From positions 4,960,001-5,024,000 of the forward strand of contig NZ_CP107945.1 of NCBI RefSeq assembly GCF_036057275.1: 64,000 bases of DNA, given 5' to 3'. Shown piece after piece: positions 16,394 to 24,635 of the stretch. Below the pieces are notes generated by a model. It saw nothing but the letters and a program-made list of their open reading frames with translations, searched no databases and was not told the DNA's origin. Both the position numbers and the translations under genes were made by a program. Positions within the stretch are counted from its first letter, which is position 1. Each line of letters opens with the position of its first letter. Source of the DNA: Streptomyces sp. NBC_00390. Its GTDB lineage: Bacteria; Actinomycetota; Actinomycetes; Streptomycetales; Streptomycetaceae.

Positions 16394-18028
16394 TCAGCCC
16401 GCGCGCAGCACCTGGGCGACGACCGGGCCGGCGGCGTCGCCCCCGTGCCCGCCGGAGTCGACGACGGCGGCCGCGGCGAGGCCGTCGGTGTAGCCGGTGA
16501 ACCAGCTGTTGGAGTTGCCCTGACCGTCGACCTCCGCAGAACCGGTCTTCGCGCCCTTGTTCCCGCCGACCGAGGCCATGGCGGTGGTCGCCGTCCCACC
16601 CCGCGCGGCGGCGCCCATCAACTGCCGCAGGGTCTGGGCCATCCCGGCCGGCATCGGCCGGGCGGTGGCCGGCTCGCGGCCGTCGAGGGCCAGCGGGACG
16701 ATCACCGGCTGCTTGAACCCCCCGCCCTTCACGGTCGCCGCGATGGACGCCATGTTGAGGGCGTTCATCTGGATCCTGCCCTGGCCGATGTACGAGGCGG
16801 CGGTCTCCGCGCCCGTCGACTCGGGCACCGACCCGTCCCGGGTCACGACCCCGGTCTGCCACTCCAGGCCGATGCCGAAGTACTTCTGGGCGGTCTCGCC
16901 CAGCGCTGTACCCGCGTTGCCGCCCAGCGGCTTGACCGGCTTGATGAAGGCGGTGTTGCACGAGCGGGCGAAGGCCTGCCGAAGTGTCGCGCCCGGGATG
17001 GAGAAGTCCTTGAGGTTGTGGAACTCGCGCTCCCAGGTGACCGTCGGCGGACACTTGACCGGCGAGTCCGGGCCGCTCACCAGCCCCTTGTCCAGCATCA
17101 TCGCGGTCGTCACGATCTTCATCGTGGAGCCCGGCGCCTGTGCGCCCTGCAGCGCCGTGTTGAAGCCCTCCGCCGGTGTGTTGGCGACCGCCCGGATCCG
17201 GCCGGTGCCGGGTTCGATGGCCACGACCGAGGCCTTGCCGTGCTTCTTCACCGCCTGTTCGGCGGCTGCCTGGACCTTGGCGTCCAGATAGGTCTGGAGC
17301 TTGCCCTCCTTGCCCTTGGACAGTGTCAGCAGCGTCCGGTCCGGCACGTTCTGGTCCGCCGAGGTGATCGCGAGCTCGATGCCCGGCGTCCCGCCCGCCT
17401 TGTCGCCGTACTTGTCGCGCAAGGCGTCCAGGACCGGGCCGAGCGAGGGGTACTTCTCCCTCGTCAGCTCCACACCGTTGCGGTCGACCGCCTTGATGGG
17501 CGGGGCCGACGCCCCGGCGGTGGTCAGCGAGGTGCCCTTGGTCAGCTTCGGGTGGACGACGGACGGCTGCCAGTCCACCAGTGCCTTGCCCGTGGTCAGC
17601 CCGCGCACCACGGTCAGCTCGGAGTCGTACGTCAAGGGCTTGCTCTTGCCTTCGTACGTCACCGTCGCCTTGACCGTGAACGGCACCTTCGCGCCGACCG
17701 CGGGCCCCGGCGTGATCACCGCGTCGGACACATGGGCCTGCGTGCTGTACCCCGTCAGCAGCGGCTCGGCGTCGGCCGCGTTGTTGGTCAGCTGTGCGGC
17801 CTCGGGCCCCTTCCCCGCGGCCCATGCCGCGAGGAAGTCCTTCGCGGTCGTCTCGATCTCGTCCGCTCTGGGCGGCCCGGTCTTCTTCGTCGTGGACCCG
17901 GCCGTGGTCCCCGGCCCGTCCCCGCTGCCGGTCAGCCCGTTGAACAGGTTGTAGCCCCCGTAGCCGACGCCCCCCGCGACCACGGCAAATATGCCGCCGA
18001 TGACGGCGACCTTCGCTCCACTGCGCAT
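16394..18028 (-). CDS. class B penicillin-binding protein (transpeptidase)
   Basis: 544 aa, anchored by one N-terminal TM helix (residues about 7-30). It has an NTF2/MecA-N-like region (about 55-180), a dimerisation segment and a C-terminal transpeptidase domain. Active-site motifs are complete: Ser301-x-x-Lys304 ('PGSTMK'), Ser356-Cys-Asn358 and Lys494-Thr-Gly. It crosslinks peptidoglycan outside the membrane. The NTF2-type N-terminus distinguishes it from FtsI and is typical of the actinobacterial PbpA-like group that are often dispensable and tuned to sporulation or stress. It is not coupled to neighbours; 18029-18421 is its promoter region. Confidence 0.9.
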   Translation of the reverse strand: MRSGAKVAVIGGIFAVVAGGVGYGGYNLFNGLTGSGDGPGTTAGSTTKKTGPPRADEIETTAKDFLAAWAAGKGPEAAQLTNNAADAEPLLTGYSTQAHVSDAVITPGPAVGAKVPFTVKATVTYEGKSKPLTYDSELTVVRGLTTGKALVDWQPSVVHPKLTKGTSLTTAGASAPPIKAVDRNGVELTREKYPSLGPVLDALRDKYGDKAGGTPGIELAITSADQNVPDRTLLTLSKGKEGKLQTYLDAKVQAAAEQAVKKHGKASVVAIEPGTGRIRAVANTPAEGFNTALQGAQAPGSTMKIVTTAMMLDKGLVSGPDSPVKCPPTVTWEREFHNLKDFSIPGATLRQAFARSCNTAFIKPVKPLGGNAGTALGETAQKYFGIGLEWQTGVVTRDGSVPESTGAETAASYIGQGRIQMNALNMASIAATVKGGGFKQPVIVPLALDGREPATARPMPAGMAQTLRQLMGAAARGGTATTAMASVGGNKGAKTGSAEVDGQGNSNSWFTGYTDGLAAAAVVDSGGHGGDAAGPVVAQVLRAG

Positions 18029-18421
18029 GACTGCAGTCCCCTCCCCAGAGTTCGTTCGACTCTACGGGGCAGGAGTGACAGGAGAGTTGGTCGTTATCCG
18101 ACCGCGACCCGGGACCGGGTGCCGGAACATCCGGCCACATGCGTTCTCACGGTGTCTGTGGCACGGCAACGGTCGCGCCGTCGTCCCGGCCGGGCCCTCC
18201 CCTTCCGGATCTTGCCCGAACCGCGCCACCCGCACCGTCCGGCGAGGCCGTCTTTGAATGCCGCGGTTAACGCGCGCTTACGTAGTCGAATTAAGTGGTT
18301 TCACCGAGGCGCTCGGCCGTTGCTCCGCGAAAGGGTGAGGGCGTTCTGGGAGGCGGGACAATTCCGAGGCTCTCGTCACGTGACGGTGAAGCCGGAGGTT
18401 TCGCGTCTCCCGCGGAAGTCG
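18029..18421. other. intergenic region between divergent PBP and secreted-protein genes
   Basis: I see no gene here. The stretch includes a relatively AT-rich patch around 18255-18300 that may hold promoters for one or both divergent genes. I cannot assign -10/-35 boxes with confidence. Confidence 0.4.
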
Positions 18422-18438
18422 GTCTCACAAGGTGAGAC
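18422..18438. promoter_or_regulatory. operator-like inverted repeat
   Basis: GTCTCAC-AAG-GTGAGAC, perfect 7-bp arms, 29 bp upstream of the secreted-protein start at 18468. It is too short and has no T-run, so a protein-binding site is likelier than a terminator. The regulator is unknown. Confidence 0.5.
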
Positions 18439-18467
18439 TTCCTCAACTAGCTTTGTGGAGATGGATC

Positions 18468-18893
18468 ATGCGCTTACCTGCCCTGTCTGTCACCGTCGCG
18501 GTCGTGGCCGCGACGGTAGCGGGAGGAGCGGCTCCGGCTGCTGCCGACACCTTGGTCAGCACGGTCAACCTGGAGGCCGGTGCCGGCCTCCACCACAGTT
18601 CCGCGACTGTGACCTATGAACACGTCGACGGTGCGGTGAACTCGGTCAAGATCATTTCGCTGCAGGCCTACTCCGGCGAGCGCGACTGCGTCTGGGTGGA
18701 GTGGAACGACCCGAAGGACGTGGGGGACGGTTGGACCGCCCTCAACTCCGAGCCTCCGTGTTACGGCGGCAGCATGGGGGAGACGCTCGACCGGATCATC
18801 AAGGCGCCCAAGGGTCATCAGCTCAAGGTGCGCCTGGCCGCTTACCACGACGGCGGGGTTGAAGTGATCCACAAGGACATCGCAAAGCTCTAG
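18468..18893 (+). CDS. small secreted protein of unknown function
   Basis: 141 aa. A Sec signal peptide is clear: 'MRLPALS', a hydrophobic Val/Ala core, then 'APAAA' with cleavage predicted before Asp-Thr near residue 27. The mature domain is about 115 residues with two cysteines ('RDCVWVEW' and 'EPPCYGG') that probably form a disulfide. No known family is recognised. The ATG at 18468 follows GTGGAG at 18455-18460; the longer frame from 18432 would destroy the signal peptide. Upstream lies a perfect inverted repeat at 18422-18438. Confidence 0.75.
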   Translation: MRLPALSVTVAVVAATVAGGAAPAAADTLVSTVNLEAGAGLHHSSATVTYEHVDGAVNSVKIISLQAYSGERDCVWVEWNDPKDVGDGWTALNSEPPCYGGSMGETLDRIIKAPKGHQLKVRLAAYHDGGVEVIHKDIAKL

Positions 18894-18912
18894 CCAGGTC
18901 CTTCCTTTGGGA

Positions 18913-19110
18913 TCACCTCGCTGACCGGATGAAGATGGTGTGGACTCCGGCGAGGTGGACGGTCGCGGTCTTGTCGTAGCGGGTGGCCAGGCCGCGCCAC
19001 CGTTTGAGCTTGTTGATGCAGCGTTCGACGGTACTGCGTCGCTTGTATGCCTCGCGGTCGAGGCCGGCGGACGGCCTCCGTGGCTGCCCGGACGTTTGCG
19101 GTTCGCAGCT
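18913..19110 (-). pseudogene. IS5-family transposase C-terminal remnant, frameshifted
   Basis: The reading frame ending at 18913 gives 'DREAYKRRSTVERCINKLKRWRGLATRYDKTA', the characteristic C-terminal end of IS5-group transposases with the DDE Glu in 'VERC'. The preceding piece 'GSHGGRPPA' lies in another frame at about 19095-19110, so a frameshift separates them. Nothing of the N-terminal two thirds or of terminal inverted repeats is left. It sits directly downstream of the original pmt terminator and beside the AICE left end. Confidence 0.75.
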
Positions 19111-19158
19111 TGGTCGGCGGGCTGCGGGATCACGGTGCGGATCCCGCGACATCGTGGG

Positions 19159-19188
19159 CGGGCCCGGTGCCCTGAGGCGCCGGGCCCG
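19159..19188 (-). terminator. original chromosomal pmt terminator, now orphaned
   Basis: 13-bp arms (CGGGCCCGGTGCC with one G-T wobble) and a CTGA loop. It lies 9 bp beyond the pmt 3'-end remnant in the left attachment site, the same position that the functional terminator at 38606-38639 has relative to intact pmt. Confidence 0.8.
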
Positions 19189-19197
19189 TCGTCGTCC

Positions 19198-19289
19198 CTG
19201 CTAGACCCAGGTGTCCAGCCACATCCGGTTGCGCCACTCGTCGAGCGGGATCGTCTGGCCGGTGTAGATCGGATAGAAGTAGATGAAGT
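19198..19289. repeat. attL: pmt 3'-end remnant
   Basis: 92 bp matching 38647-38738 except at 19216 (C against T at 38665), a synonymous Leu codon change (CTG against CTA). It spans the pmt stop codon and the last 28-29 codons. The strand exchange must lie within this repeat, more likely in the 73-bp perfect part 19217-19289, but cannot be placed more exactly. Confidence 0.92.
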
Positions 19290-19356
19290 CTCGCCTTTTG
19301 GTTGGACGCAGCCCTGACCAGGTCTTTCGTTACTGGCTGGGCCGTTTCACTCCCCG

Positions 19357-19374
19357 TGGGCCGTCTCTGGGCCG
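19357..19374. repeat. putative integrase arm-binding site, left
   Basis: TGGGCCGTCTCTGGGCCG, matched at 17 of 18 positions by 38543-38560 near the other end of the element in the same orientation. A further CTGGGCCGT lies at 19337-19345. Its place 67 bp inside attL suits an arm-type site for Int/Xis. Confidence 0.55.
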
Positions 19375-19477
19375 CAACTCTTGGGGCCGCCATACGCATG
19401 TGGTGCCGGGACCGCCAACGTTCGCCTGACGGGCGCGTGGCGGGCCGGTGACAGGACCCGCCTGGCAGAGGCAAGCG

Positions 19478-19849
19478 TTAGGCAGCTTCTTCTTCTTCTT
19501 CCATGGCCGCTCGTTCTGCAAGCCTGATAGTCGCTTCGAGCAACTCCAGGTCGGCATCCGTCAGCTCGCTCCCGGCTGCCGCTGCGTCGAGCCGCAGGGT
19601 CAGATCAAGGATCTCAGTACCTGGCTGACCGGCTGTCCAGATCAGGATGTGTCGGCTCTGGTCCCGAGGAATTCGGGCTGGCAGGTGACGCTTCCCCCGC
19701 TCGTGCAGCTCACGGGAGATGTCTTCAACCACCCGTGACCCCAAGCGCTGATGCCCCAAGTTCAGGCGCAGACTGTGCAAGGAGAGTCTGATCGTCGGGA
19801 GAGGCAGACTCATCAGCTCAAGCATTAGCTCTCGATCCCTGTGCGACAT
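19478..19849 (-). CDS. hypothetical AICE protein (123 aa)
   Basis: The product is soluble and helical, starting 'MSHRDRELMLELMSLPLP' and ending in an acidic 'AAMEEEEEAA' tail. There is no recognised domain. The ATG at 19849 follows GGAGGGGAAG at good spacing, which decides it over the longer frame. It is the leftmost gene in the element and convergent with nothing nearby; the 190 bp to attL holds only the putative arm sites. Function unknown. Confidence 0.6.
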   Translation of the reverse strand: MSHRDRELMLELMSLPLPTIRLSLHSLRLNLGHQRLGSRVVEDISRELHERGKRHLPARIPRDQSRHILIWTAGQPGTEILDLTLRLDAAAAGSELTDADLELLEATIRLAERAAMEEEEEAA

Positions 19850-20025
19850 GATGCTTCCCCTCCGGTGGCGTGCATGAGCCCGGGCCCCCGGGCCGATGGA
19901 GCACCTAGTCTGGCGGAGCGGCAGGCCCGCTGTGGTCAGCTTGGCATCCAGATTGGCAAGCAATCCCGACACAATGGTGCCGCTGCAAAGTGCGGCGGCA
20001 AGGACCGCGATGACGGGAGAGCCTG

Positions 20026-20382
20026 ATGACATCCCCTCACTACAGGTGGCAGGGCTTCCTGCCCCCGACACTTCGCGACCGAACGGCTGGGCGAATCATG
20101 ATGGCAGCCGCGGTGCTCGCCCTCGTGGTGATAGTTGGGGGAGCTTTGGCTGACATGGGCAGTGAGGAGACGCCACGCATCGATCTGCCTGGCTACGCCC
20201 AGGGGTACGAGGATGGCCGCGAGATGAATCAGCGGGGCCTCTATTCCTCCGATCGGCAGGAAGCGCAGCGACGCTGCAATCACGCTGCCTCGGCTGTTTA
20301 CATCAGTGACGGTGAGCTTCAGCAAGAGGGTTGGCACGACGGCTGCCTGGACGGGCTGCAAGGCAACCCTCGTCGTGATTAG
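20026..20382 (+). CDS. single-pass membrane protein, hypothetical (118 aa)
   Basis: One TM helix at residues about 24-43 ('MMAAAVLALVVIVGGALA') separates a short basic N-terminus from an outer domain rich in charged residues with two cysteines ('RRCNHAAS', 'HDGCLDGL'). GGGAGAG at 20013-20019 supports the ATG at 20026. It ends 3 bp from the convergent integrase stop. No family is recognised; it is a plausible element-encoded surface or entry-exclusion factor, but that is only inference. Confidence 0.6.
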   Translation: MTSPHYRWQGFLPPTLRDRTAGRIMMAAAVLALVVIVGGALADMGSEETPRIDLPGYAQGYEDGREMNQRGLYSSDRQEAQRRCNHAASAVYISDGELQQEGWHDGCLDGLQGNPRRD

Positions 20383-20385
20383 CCG

Positions 20386-21642
20386 TCAGTTGGCGAGCCT
20401 GTCACCCGATAAGGCTCGATAGATCTGGAAGAGATTGTCCACTGCCTTGCGGGTACGGCCTTCGCTGCTTGGCATCAGATGTGTGTAGGTCCGCAGGGTG
20501 AAACCCGGGTCCGAGTGACCGAGGTACTGACTCAGGGCCCGGATGTTTTCGCCGGCGTCCAGAAGCACGGACGCGTAGAAGTGCCTCAGCGCATGCATGC
20601 CGTGCTCGCGCGCTGCTGCGTACCGCTGGCCCTTCTCGGGCCAGGGGATGATGCCGGCGGTAGCGAGGGCGGGCTTCCACATGTGGTCGTCGAAGTGGTT
20701 TGCGCGCACGAAGTCTCCGGTGGAACCGCTGAAAATGAGGGCCTTTGTCACCGTCGGCCCATCGGGTGTGCGCCACGGCAGGGTGACCTTGATCGGCGGA
20801 TACTTCTCGGAGTGCGTGAGGATGGCATCTGCGACGGAGCGGGGGAGTGGAACGTCCCGGGTCTTGCCACCTTTCGGTGGGGCGAACACAAACGTTCCGC
20901 GAATCCGCTTCAGCTGATGCCGTTTGGCGACCCATCCGCCATCAAAGTCCAACTCGTCTTCGGAAAGCCCGAGCACCTCGCCTTGACGTAGTCCACAGCC
21001 GCTCCCGACATCGACGGTCGCGCGAAGATGCTCGGGCAGCGCTCCACGGACAGAGAGCACCTGCTTTGCAGTCCACGGAGTGACACGGGGCTGGCTTCCC
21101 TTCGGCGTCTGCACCGAGCGTGCCTGACAGGGGTTCTTCGGGAGCAGGGCGTCGTCCACAGCCGCGCTGAGCGCTGCTGAGACGGTGCCGAAGATGATTC
21201 GACGGTGCGAGGCGGAAGGAACGTTGGCTTCGAGCTCCCCGAGCCATGCGCGGATGTGACCGGGCTGGAACGAGGCAATCGGTCGCGTACCGATGTACGG
21301 GTAGGCGTGCAGCCGCAGCCGACGCTGGGCCGCTTCTCGGCTGTTGATCTCAGTAGTGTGAGTCGCAACCCACTTCTCCGCGAACTGCTGGAAAGTGATG
21401 CGCGCGGCGCGAGGGTCGATGTACTGCCCGCGTGACATGTCAGCGGCAGTCTCGGTGAGCCATTTCTCGGCCATGCGCTTCTGGCGATCGGGGAAGGACT
21501 TGCTCTTCTCGGTACCGTCCGGACCCACGTAGCGGGCGCGATAGCGCATCCCGGTGCCGTGGCGGTCTGTCTTGACCCGTCGGGCCTTGCCGTCGGGGTT
21601 GGTCTCGGTCTTGTACCAGCGGTCTTGGATGTGGCCTGCCAT
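20386..21642 (-). CDS. int: AICE tyrosine recombinase (integrase)
   Basis: 418 aa phage-type integrase that recombines attP with the attB in pmt. Catalytic residues visible: Arg219 ('GLRQGE'), His350-x-x-Arg353 ('HALRHF'), His376 ('LGHSDP') and the nucleophile Tyr386 ('RTYTHLM'). The N-terminal arm-binding and SAM-like core-binding regions occupy residues about 1-170. The frame is intact. It lies 79 bp downstream of xis on the same strand, as in other AICEs. Confidence 0.95.
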   Translation of the reverse strand: MAGHIQDRWYKTETNPDGKARRVKTDRHGTGMRYRARYVGPDGTEKSKSFPDRQKRMAEKWLTETAADMSRGQYIDPRAARITFQQFAEKWVATHTTEINSREAAQRRLRLHAYPYIGTRPIASFQPGHIRAWLGELEANVPSASHRRIIFGTVSAALSAAVDDALLPKNPCQARSVQTPKGSQPRVTPWTAKQVLSVRGALPEHLRATVDVGSGCGLRQGEVLGLSEDELDFDGGWVAKRHQLKRIRGTFVFAPPKGGKTRDVPLPRSVADAILTHSEKYPPIKVTLPWRTPDGPTVTKALIFSGSTGDFVRANHFDDHMWKPALATAGIIPWPEKGQRYAAAREHGMHALRHFYASVLLDAGENIRALSQYLGHSDPGFTLRTYTHLMPSSEGRTRKAVDNLFQIYRALSGDRLAN

Positions 21643-21721
21643 GTGTTCTCGCGTCTCCTGAAATGGCCCGCAGGGCGACGCCTGGTGGCGTCGCCCTGCG
21701 GGGTGCTCGGTCTGAGGTTGG

Positions 21722-21943
21722 TCAAGCGGCCATGTCGGCGGCCATGCGTTCGGTGGTCCAGCGTTGGACGGCGGCGGGGTCGTAGCGGAGGTGTTTGCCG
21801 ACGCGGAATCCGGGCGGGCCGGTGCGCTTCTTGCGCCACTGGTAGACGGTCTCCAGGGGCACGTCGAACAGTTCGGCGATGTTGTCGGGGGTGAGGTAGC
21901 GGTCCGGGAGCCCGGCTCGCAACGTGCTTGTGACGGACGCCAT
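21722..21943 (-). CDS. xis: excisionase, MerR-type helix-turn-helix
   Basis: 73 aa. The core 'YLTPDNIAELFDVPLETVYQWRKKRTGPPGFRVGKHLRYDPAAVQRW' order is the helix_turn_helix_17 pattern of Xis/BldC-like proteins, with the wing around 'GKHLRY'. It should bend the attachment-site DNA and direct Int towards excision. It is located between the iteron array and int. Confidence 0.9.
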   Translation of the reverse strand: MASVTSTLRAGLPDRYLTPDNIAELFDVPLETVYQWRKKRTGPPGFRVGKHLRYDPAAVQRWTTERMAADMAA

Positions 21944-21989
21944 GGTGGTGTCTCCTCGCTCCGGGAGGTTGTCCCTCCCCCTCTGAGGT

Positions 21990-22169
21990 CCGCTACATCC
22001 GCTACGCCGCTACATGGCAGGTCAGCGGCAGGTTTTGTGTAGCGGATAGGTCGGATGTAGCGGCTACGGCCGTTTCGTGGCGCGCGGGCCGTGGCCGCTA
22101 CATCGGGGATTGCCGCTACAGGTTTTGTGCCTGTGAGCTGGGCTGTAGCGGCTGTAGCGGGAGTAGCGG
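21990..22169. repeat. iteron array, candidate AICE replication origin
   Basis: The heptamer GTAGCGG occurs ten times in 180 bp: plus strand at 22039, 22057, 22145, 22154 and 22163; minus strand (CCGCTAC) at 21990, 21999, 22007, 22095 and 22113. A second repeat, CAGGTTTTGTG, occurs at 22029-22039 and 22119-22129. The array fills the gap between xis and the DUF3631 gene and runs into the last 54 bp of the latter. Iterons beside a replication gene mark origins in plasmids and ICEs. Confidence 0.7.
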
Positions 22170-23288
22170 ACTCTCAGGAGCGGGGGCGCAGTAGCGCTGC
22201 CATGCGTCGGTGAGGTCTTCGCTGTAGTAGCCCTTGAGGACGCCGCCGGTGGTGCGGATGTTGCGGGAGGCGATCGGTTCGTTGTCGGCGGTCATGTACT
22301 CACCGAGCATCCGGGACAGGCGCCGGTTGTCGAGGGGCTTGCCGTTGAGGTCGGCCCACGGGGCGTCGTCGAGGGAGTTGAGGCGGTCGAGGATCGCGAT
22401 GGTGGGCAGCCGGTCCACCCCGATCATCACGTGGTCGCGGAGGTCGGTGAGCAGCCGGACGCCCAGGCTGCCTTTGTCGTTGACCTGTGATGCCTTGACC
22501 AGTTCGACGCAGGCGGCGCGGGCCCGTCGGGGCCAGTCTCCCCCGGCGGCGTCTGCGACGGCGAGCAGTGGTTCCCACACGTCGGCGGGCCGGTCGGAGA
22601 CTCCTTCGGGCATCTCCGGCCAGGCTCCCATGACCCAGCCGTGGGCCTGCTCGGCCCACGTGGCGAGGCGTTGGCGCAGGGCGACGCCTTCCTTCTCGTG
22701 AAGCCGGGCGCGGAAGGGTTCGACCTTCTCGTTCCTGGCCCGCCTGCGCATGCGGATGATGACGGAGCGGGTCAGGATCGTGTCCGGCAGGGAGCCGAGT
22801 CCGGCGACGGCGACGGCCGCATAGGAGGGGAACGGCGTCACGGTCTGGCTGTCCCCGACACACCGGTAGGTGACCCCGGTGCGGCGGTGTCCAGCGTTCA
22901 GGAAGCCGCGCAGCTCTTCGTTGTCCCCGGCCTTGGGCCCAAAGATGGTGTCGATCTCGTCGAAGAGGATCGAGGGCCGCCCGTCCGGGCCGGACACCGC
23001 GCGGAACAAGGCGGCGGCGGATGCGTTCACCGCCACCATCGGACGCGGCACGAGGGTTTCCACGATCTCCAGCGCACGGGACTTACCCGACCCTGGTTCT
23101 GGGGACAGGAACGCCAGACGCGGGGTGGAGTCGAAGCAGTCGAGTAGGTGCGCGTGTGCGTCCCACAGGGCGACCGCGACGTAGGCGGCCTGCGTGGGGA
23201 AGACGTTGAAGCGCCGGTGGAACGTTTCGACCTCATCGAGCAGGGCGGCCCCGTCGATGGCGGGCACCGTGGCGTTGGTGGCGGTCAT
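22116..23288 (-). CDS. DUF3631 P-loop ATPase, replication protein
   Basis: 390 aa. The P-loop 'SPEPGSGKS' places the catalytic Lys at 69; Walker B 'ILFDEID' follows at about 110; a sensor-like Asn/Arg region lies at 125-180. The C-terminal part (about 280-375) is the conserved DUF3631 domain with 'RTTGGVLKGYYSEDLTDAW'. In many mobile elements such proteins accompany a prim-pol and are thought to act as the replicative helicase or loader. The start ATG overlaps the stop of the upstream 122-aa gene by ATGA. The 3' end carries four iterons. Confidence 0.85.
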   Translation of the reverse strand: MTATNATVPAIDGAALLDEVETFHRRFNVFPTQAAYVAVALWDAHAHLLDCFDSTPRLAFLSPEPGSGKSRALEIVETLVPRPMVAVNASAAALFRAVSGPDGRPSILFDEIDTIFGPKAGDNEELRGFLNAGHRRTGVTYRCVGDSQTVTPFPSYAAVAVAGLGSLPDTILTRSVIIRMRRRARNEKVEPFRARLHEKEGVALRQRLATWAEQAHGWVMGAWPEMPEGVSDRPADVWEPLLAVADAAGGDWPRRARAACVELVKASQVNDKGSLGVRLLTDLRDHVMIGVDRLPTIAILDRLNSLDDAPWADLNGKPLDNRRLSRMLGEYMTADNEPIASRNIRTTGGVLKGYYSEDLTDAWQRYCAPAPESPLLPLQPLQPSSQAQNL

Positions 23289-23653
23289 GCGGCGGCCCTC
23301 CTGTCCACCGTTCCGGCGGGGGTCGGGTGCGGGTCAGGACGAAGAGCAGAAAGGACGCCCTTGCGGGCGGCGACTTTCGCGCCCGCGGGAGCCGGGGCGG
23401 TCTGCTCGTCGGCGGCATGCGGGCAGTGCCAGACGCGGACCCGCATGGTGAGTTCGATGACGGCTGCGCGGCCCCGGGCGCATTCGTGGTGGCCGCAGCG
23501 GCAGAGCCAGTCCGCGACCGGCGGGGACATGACCATGCGGATGTGCAGGCCCGGCATGATGCCGGTGATGATGACCGGCTGTTCGGCGGCCGGCGCCTGG
23601 CCGGTGTTGACGGGCAGGCGTTTCAGGGCGGGGGGACGGGGCCTCGTGGTCAT
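23285..23653 (-). CDS. small Cys/His-containing AICE protein (122 aa)
   Basis: The central part carries 'WLCRCGHHECARG' and later 'VWHCPHAAD', four Cys and several His that could bind a metal. The ends are basic and Pro/Ala-rich. The ATG at 23653 overlaps the prim-pol stop, and the stop overlaps the DUF3631 start, so all three are translationally coupled. This argues for a role in replication, such as a primer or DNA-binding accessory. No family name is recognised. Confidence 0.65.
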   Translation of the reverse strand: MTTRPRPPALKRLPVNTGQAPAAEQPVIITGIMPGLHIRMVMSPPVADWLCRCGHHECARGRAAVIELTMRVRVWHCPHAADEQTAPAPAGAKVAARKGVLSALRPDPHPTPAGTVDRRAAA

Positions 23654-24552
23654 GCCGTCTCCCGGGGCCGGGCGGTGCGGATGGACCAGTTGAGCGCGCT
23701 GCTGATGGTGGCGCGGCACTCGGCCGGCGGGAGTCCGGCAGCCTCGCCCGCCCCCTGAAAAGCCTCTTCAACCACCTGCCGGGGGATCTCGCCCCACGCG
23801 ACGAACCGCCCCACCGCGCGGGTCCCGGCGAGCAGCCGCGCGTTGCGTCCGCCCTCACTCGCGGCGGCGACGGCGGCGATTTCGGCGTTCAACGCGGCTG
23901 TGGCGCAGCGAGAGGACCGCGACGCGACAGGCGCCGCCGTTAGTGCCCGCGTCGCCTGACGGCTCGTCAGGCGGGCGTATAGCCATTCCGGGAGCGGAGC
24001 GGGCGGCCGGTCGTCGACGACCGCATACGTCCCGGCGGGGGTGATGCTGCCGGGGGCGACGACGTAGCCGCCGTGCGCGCGGGTGTCGACGAGCGCCGCG
24101 AGGGTGCCCGCACTGTTCACGAGCCGGGACCCGGCGGGGACGGTGAAGTACAGGTGCATTCCGCCGCTCGCGGTCCGGATCGTGCGGGTGGTGGGCACTG
24201 CCTGCCCGGTGCGCTCGCAGAGCGCCTTGAAGGTCGTCACGCCGCAAGGCGTGTCCGCATTGCTGTTGGTCTTGGGCTTGTCGAGGTCGATGACGAGCAG
24301 TCCGGCGGGGCCGGTGGCGATGCCGACGTTGAACGCGCCGGCCGTCCACGCGGCGTGGATGCGGTCTGGGTCGGTGGTGGCGCGCTGCTCCCACTTCACG
24401 TGCCCGCTCGAGCAGTCGCCGGAGCGGGTGCAGGCGTCCTCGCCGTGCAGCGCGGGGCGCTTGCCGCCGGGCCGCAGCGGCAGGACCGGCCACCCCAGGG
24501 CGGCGGCATCGAGCGCTGCGGCGAGCAGCGCGGACTTGCGGTCATGGGTCAT
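23650..24552 (-). CDS. bifunctional DNA primase/polymerase (prim-pol)
   Basis: 300 aa. The archaeo-eukaryotic primase fold is shown by the metal-binding pair Asp89/Asp91 in 'VIDLDKP' and the 'SGGMHLYF' motif with His133. The N-terminal 'GWPVLPLRPGGKRP' is the usual prim-pol opening. It would synthesise primers and extend them at the element's origin. It is shorter than phage prim-pols fused to helicases, and here the helicase-like part is the separate DUF3631 gene. ATG at 24552 with GGAG 9 bases upstream; the longer frame to 24837 overlaps another gene and is rejected. Confidence 0.9.
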   Translation of the reverse strand: MTHDRKSALLAAALDAAALGWPVLPLRPGGKRPALHGEDACTRSGDCSSGHVKWEQRATTDPDRIHAAWTAGAFNVGIATGPAGLLVIDLDKPKTNSNADTPCGVTTFKALCERTGQAVPTTRTIRTASGGMHLYFTVPAGSRLVNSAGTLAALVDTRAHGGYVVAPGSITPAGTYAVVDDRPPAPLPEWLYARLTSRQATRALTAAPVASRSSRCATAALNAEIAAVAAASEGGRNARLLAGTRAVGRFVAWGEIPRQVVEEAFQGAGEAAGLPPAECRATISSALNWSIRTARPRETA

Positions 24553-24588
24553 GCTGGATGTCTCCAGTTCTGAGAGAGTGCTGGCAGA

Positions 24589-24630
24589 CGAGAGCGGCCC
24601 CGGTTCTTGGTCGGATGTGGGCCGCTCTCG
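24589..24630 (-). terminator. hairpin between transfer and replication gene sets
   Basis: Perfect 12-bp arms (CGAGAGCGGCCC and complement) with an 18-base loop, after the 94-aa gene and 37 bp before the prim-pol start. Confidence 0.65.
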
Positions 24631-24635
24631 GCTTG

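Noticed and set aside
16328-18619. 763-codon plus-strand frame
   Set aside because: Antisense to the penicillin-binding protein, which has all three active-site motifs.
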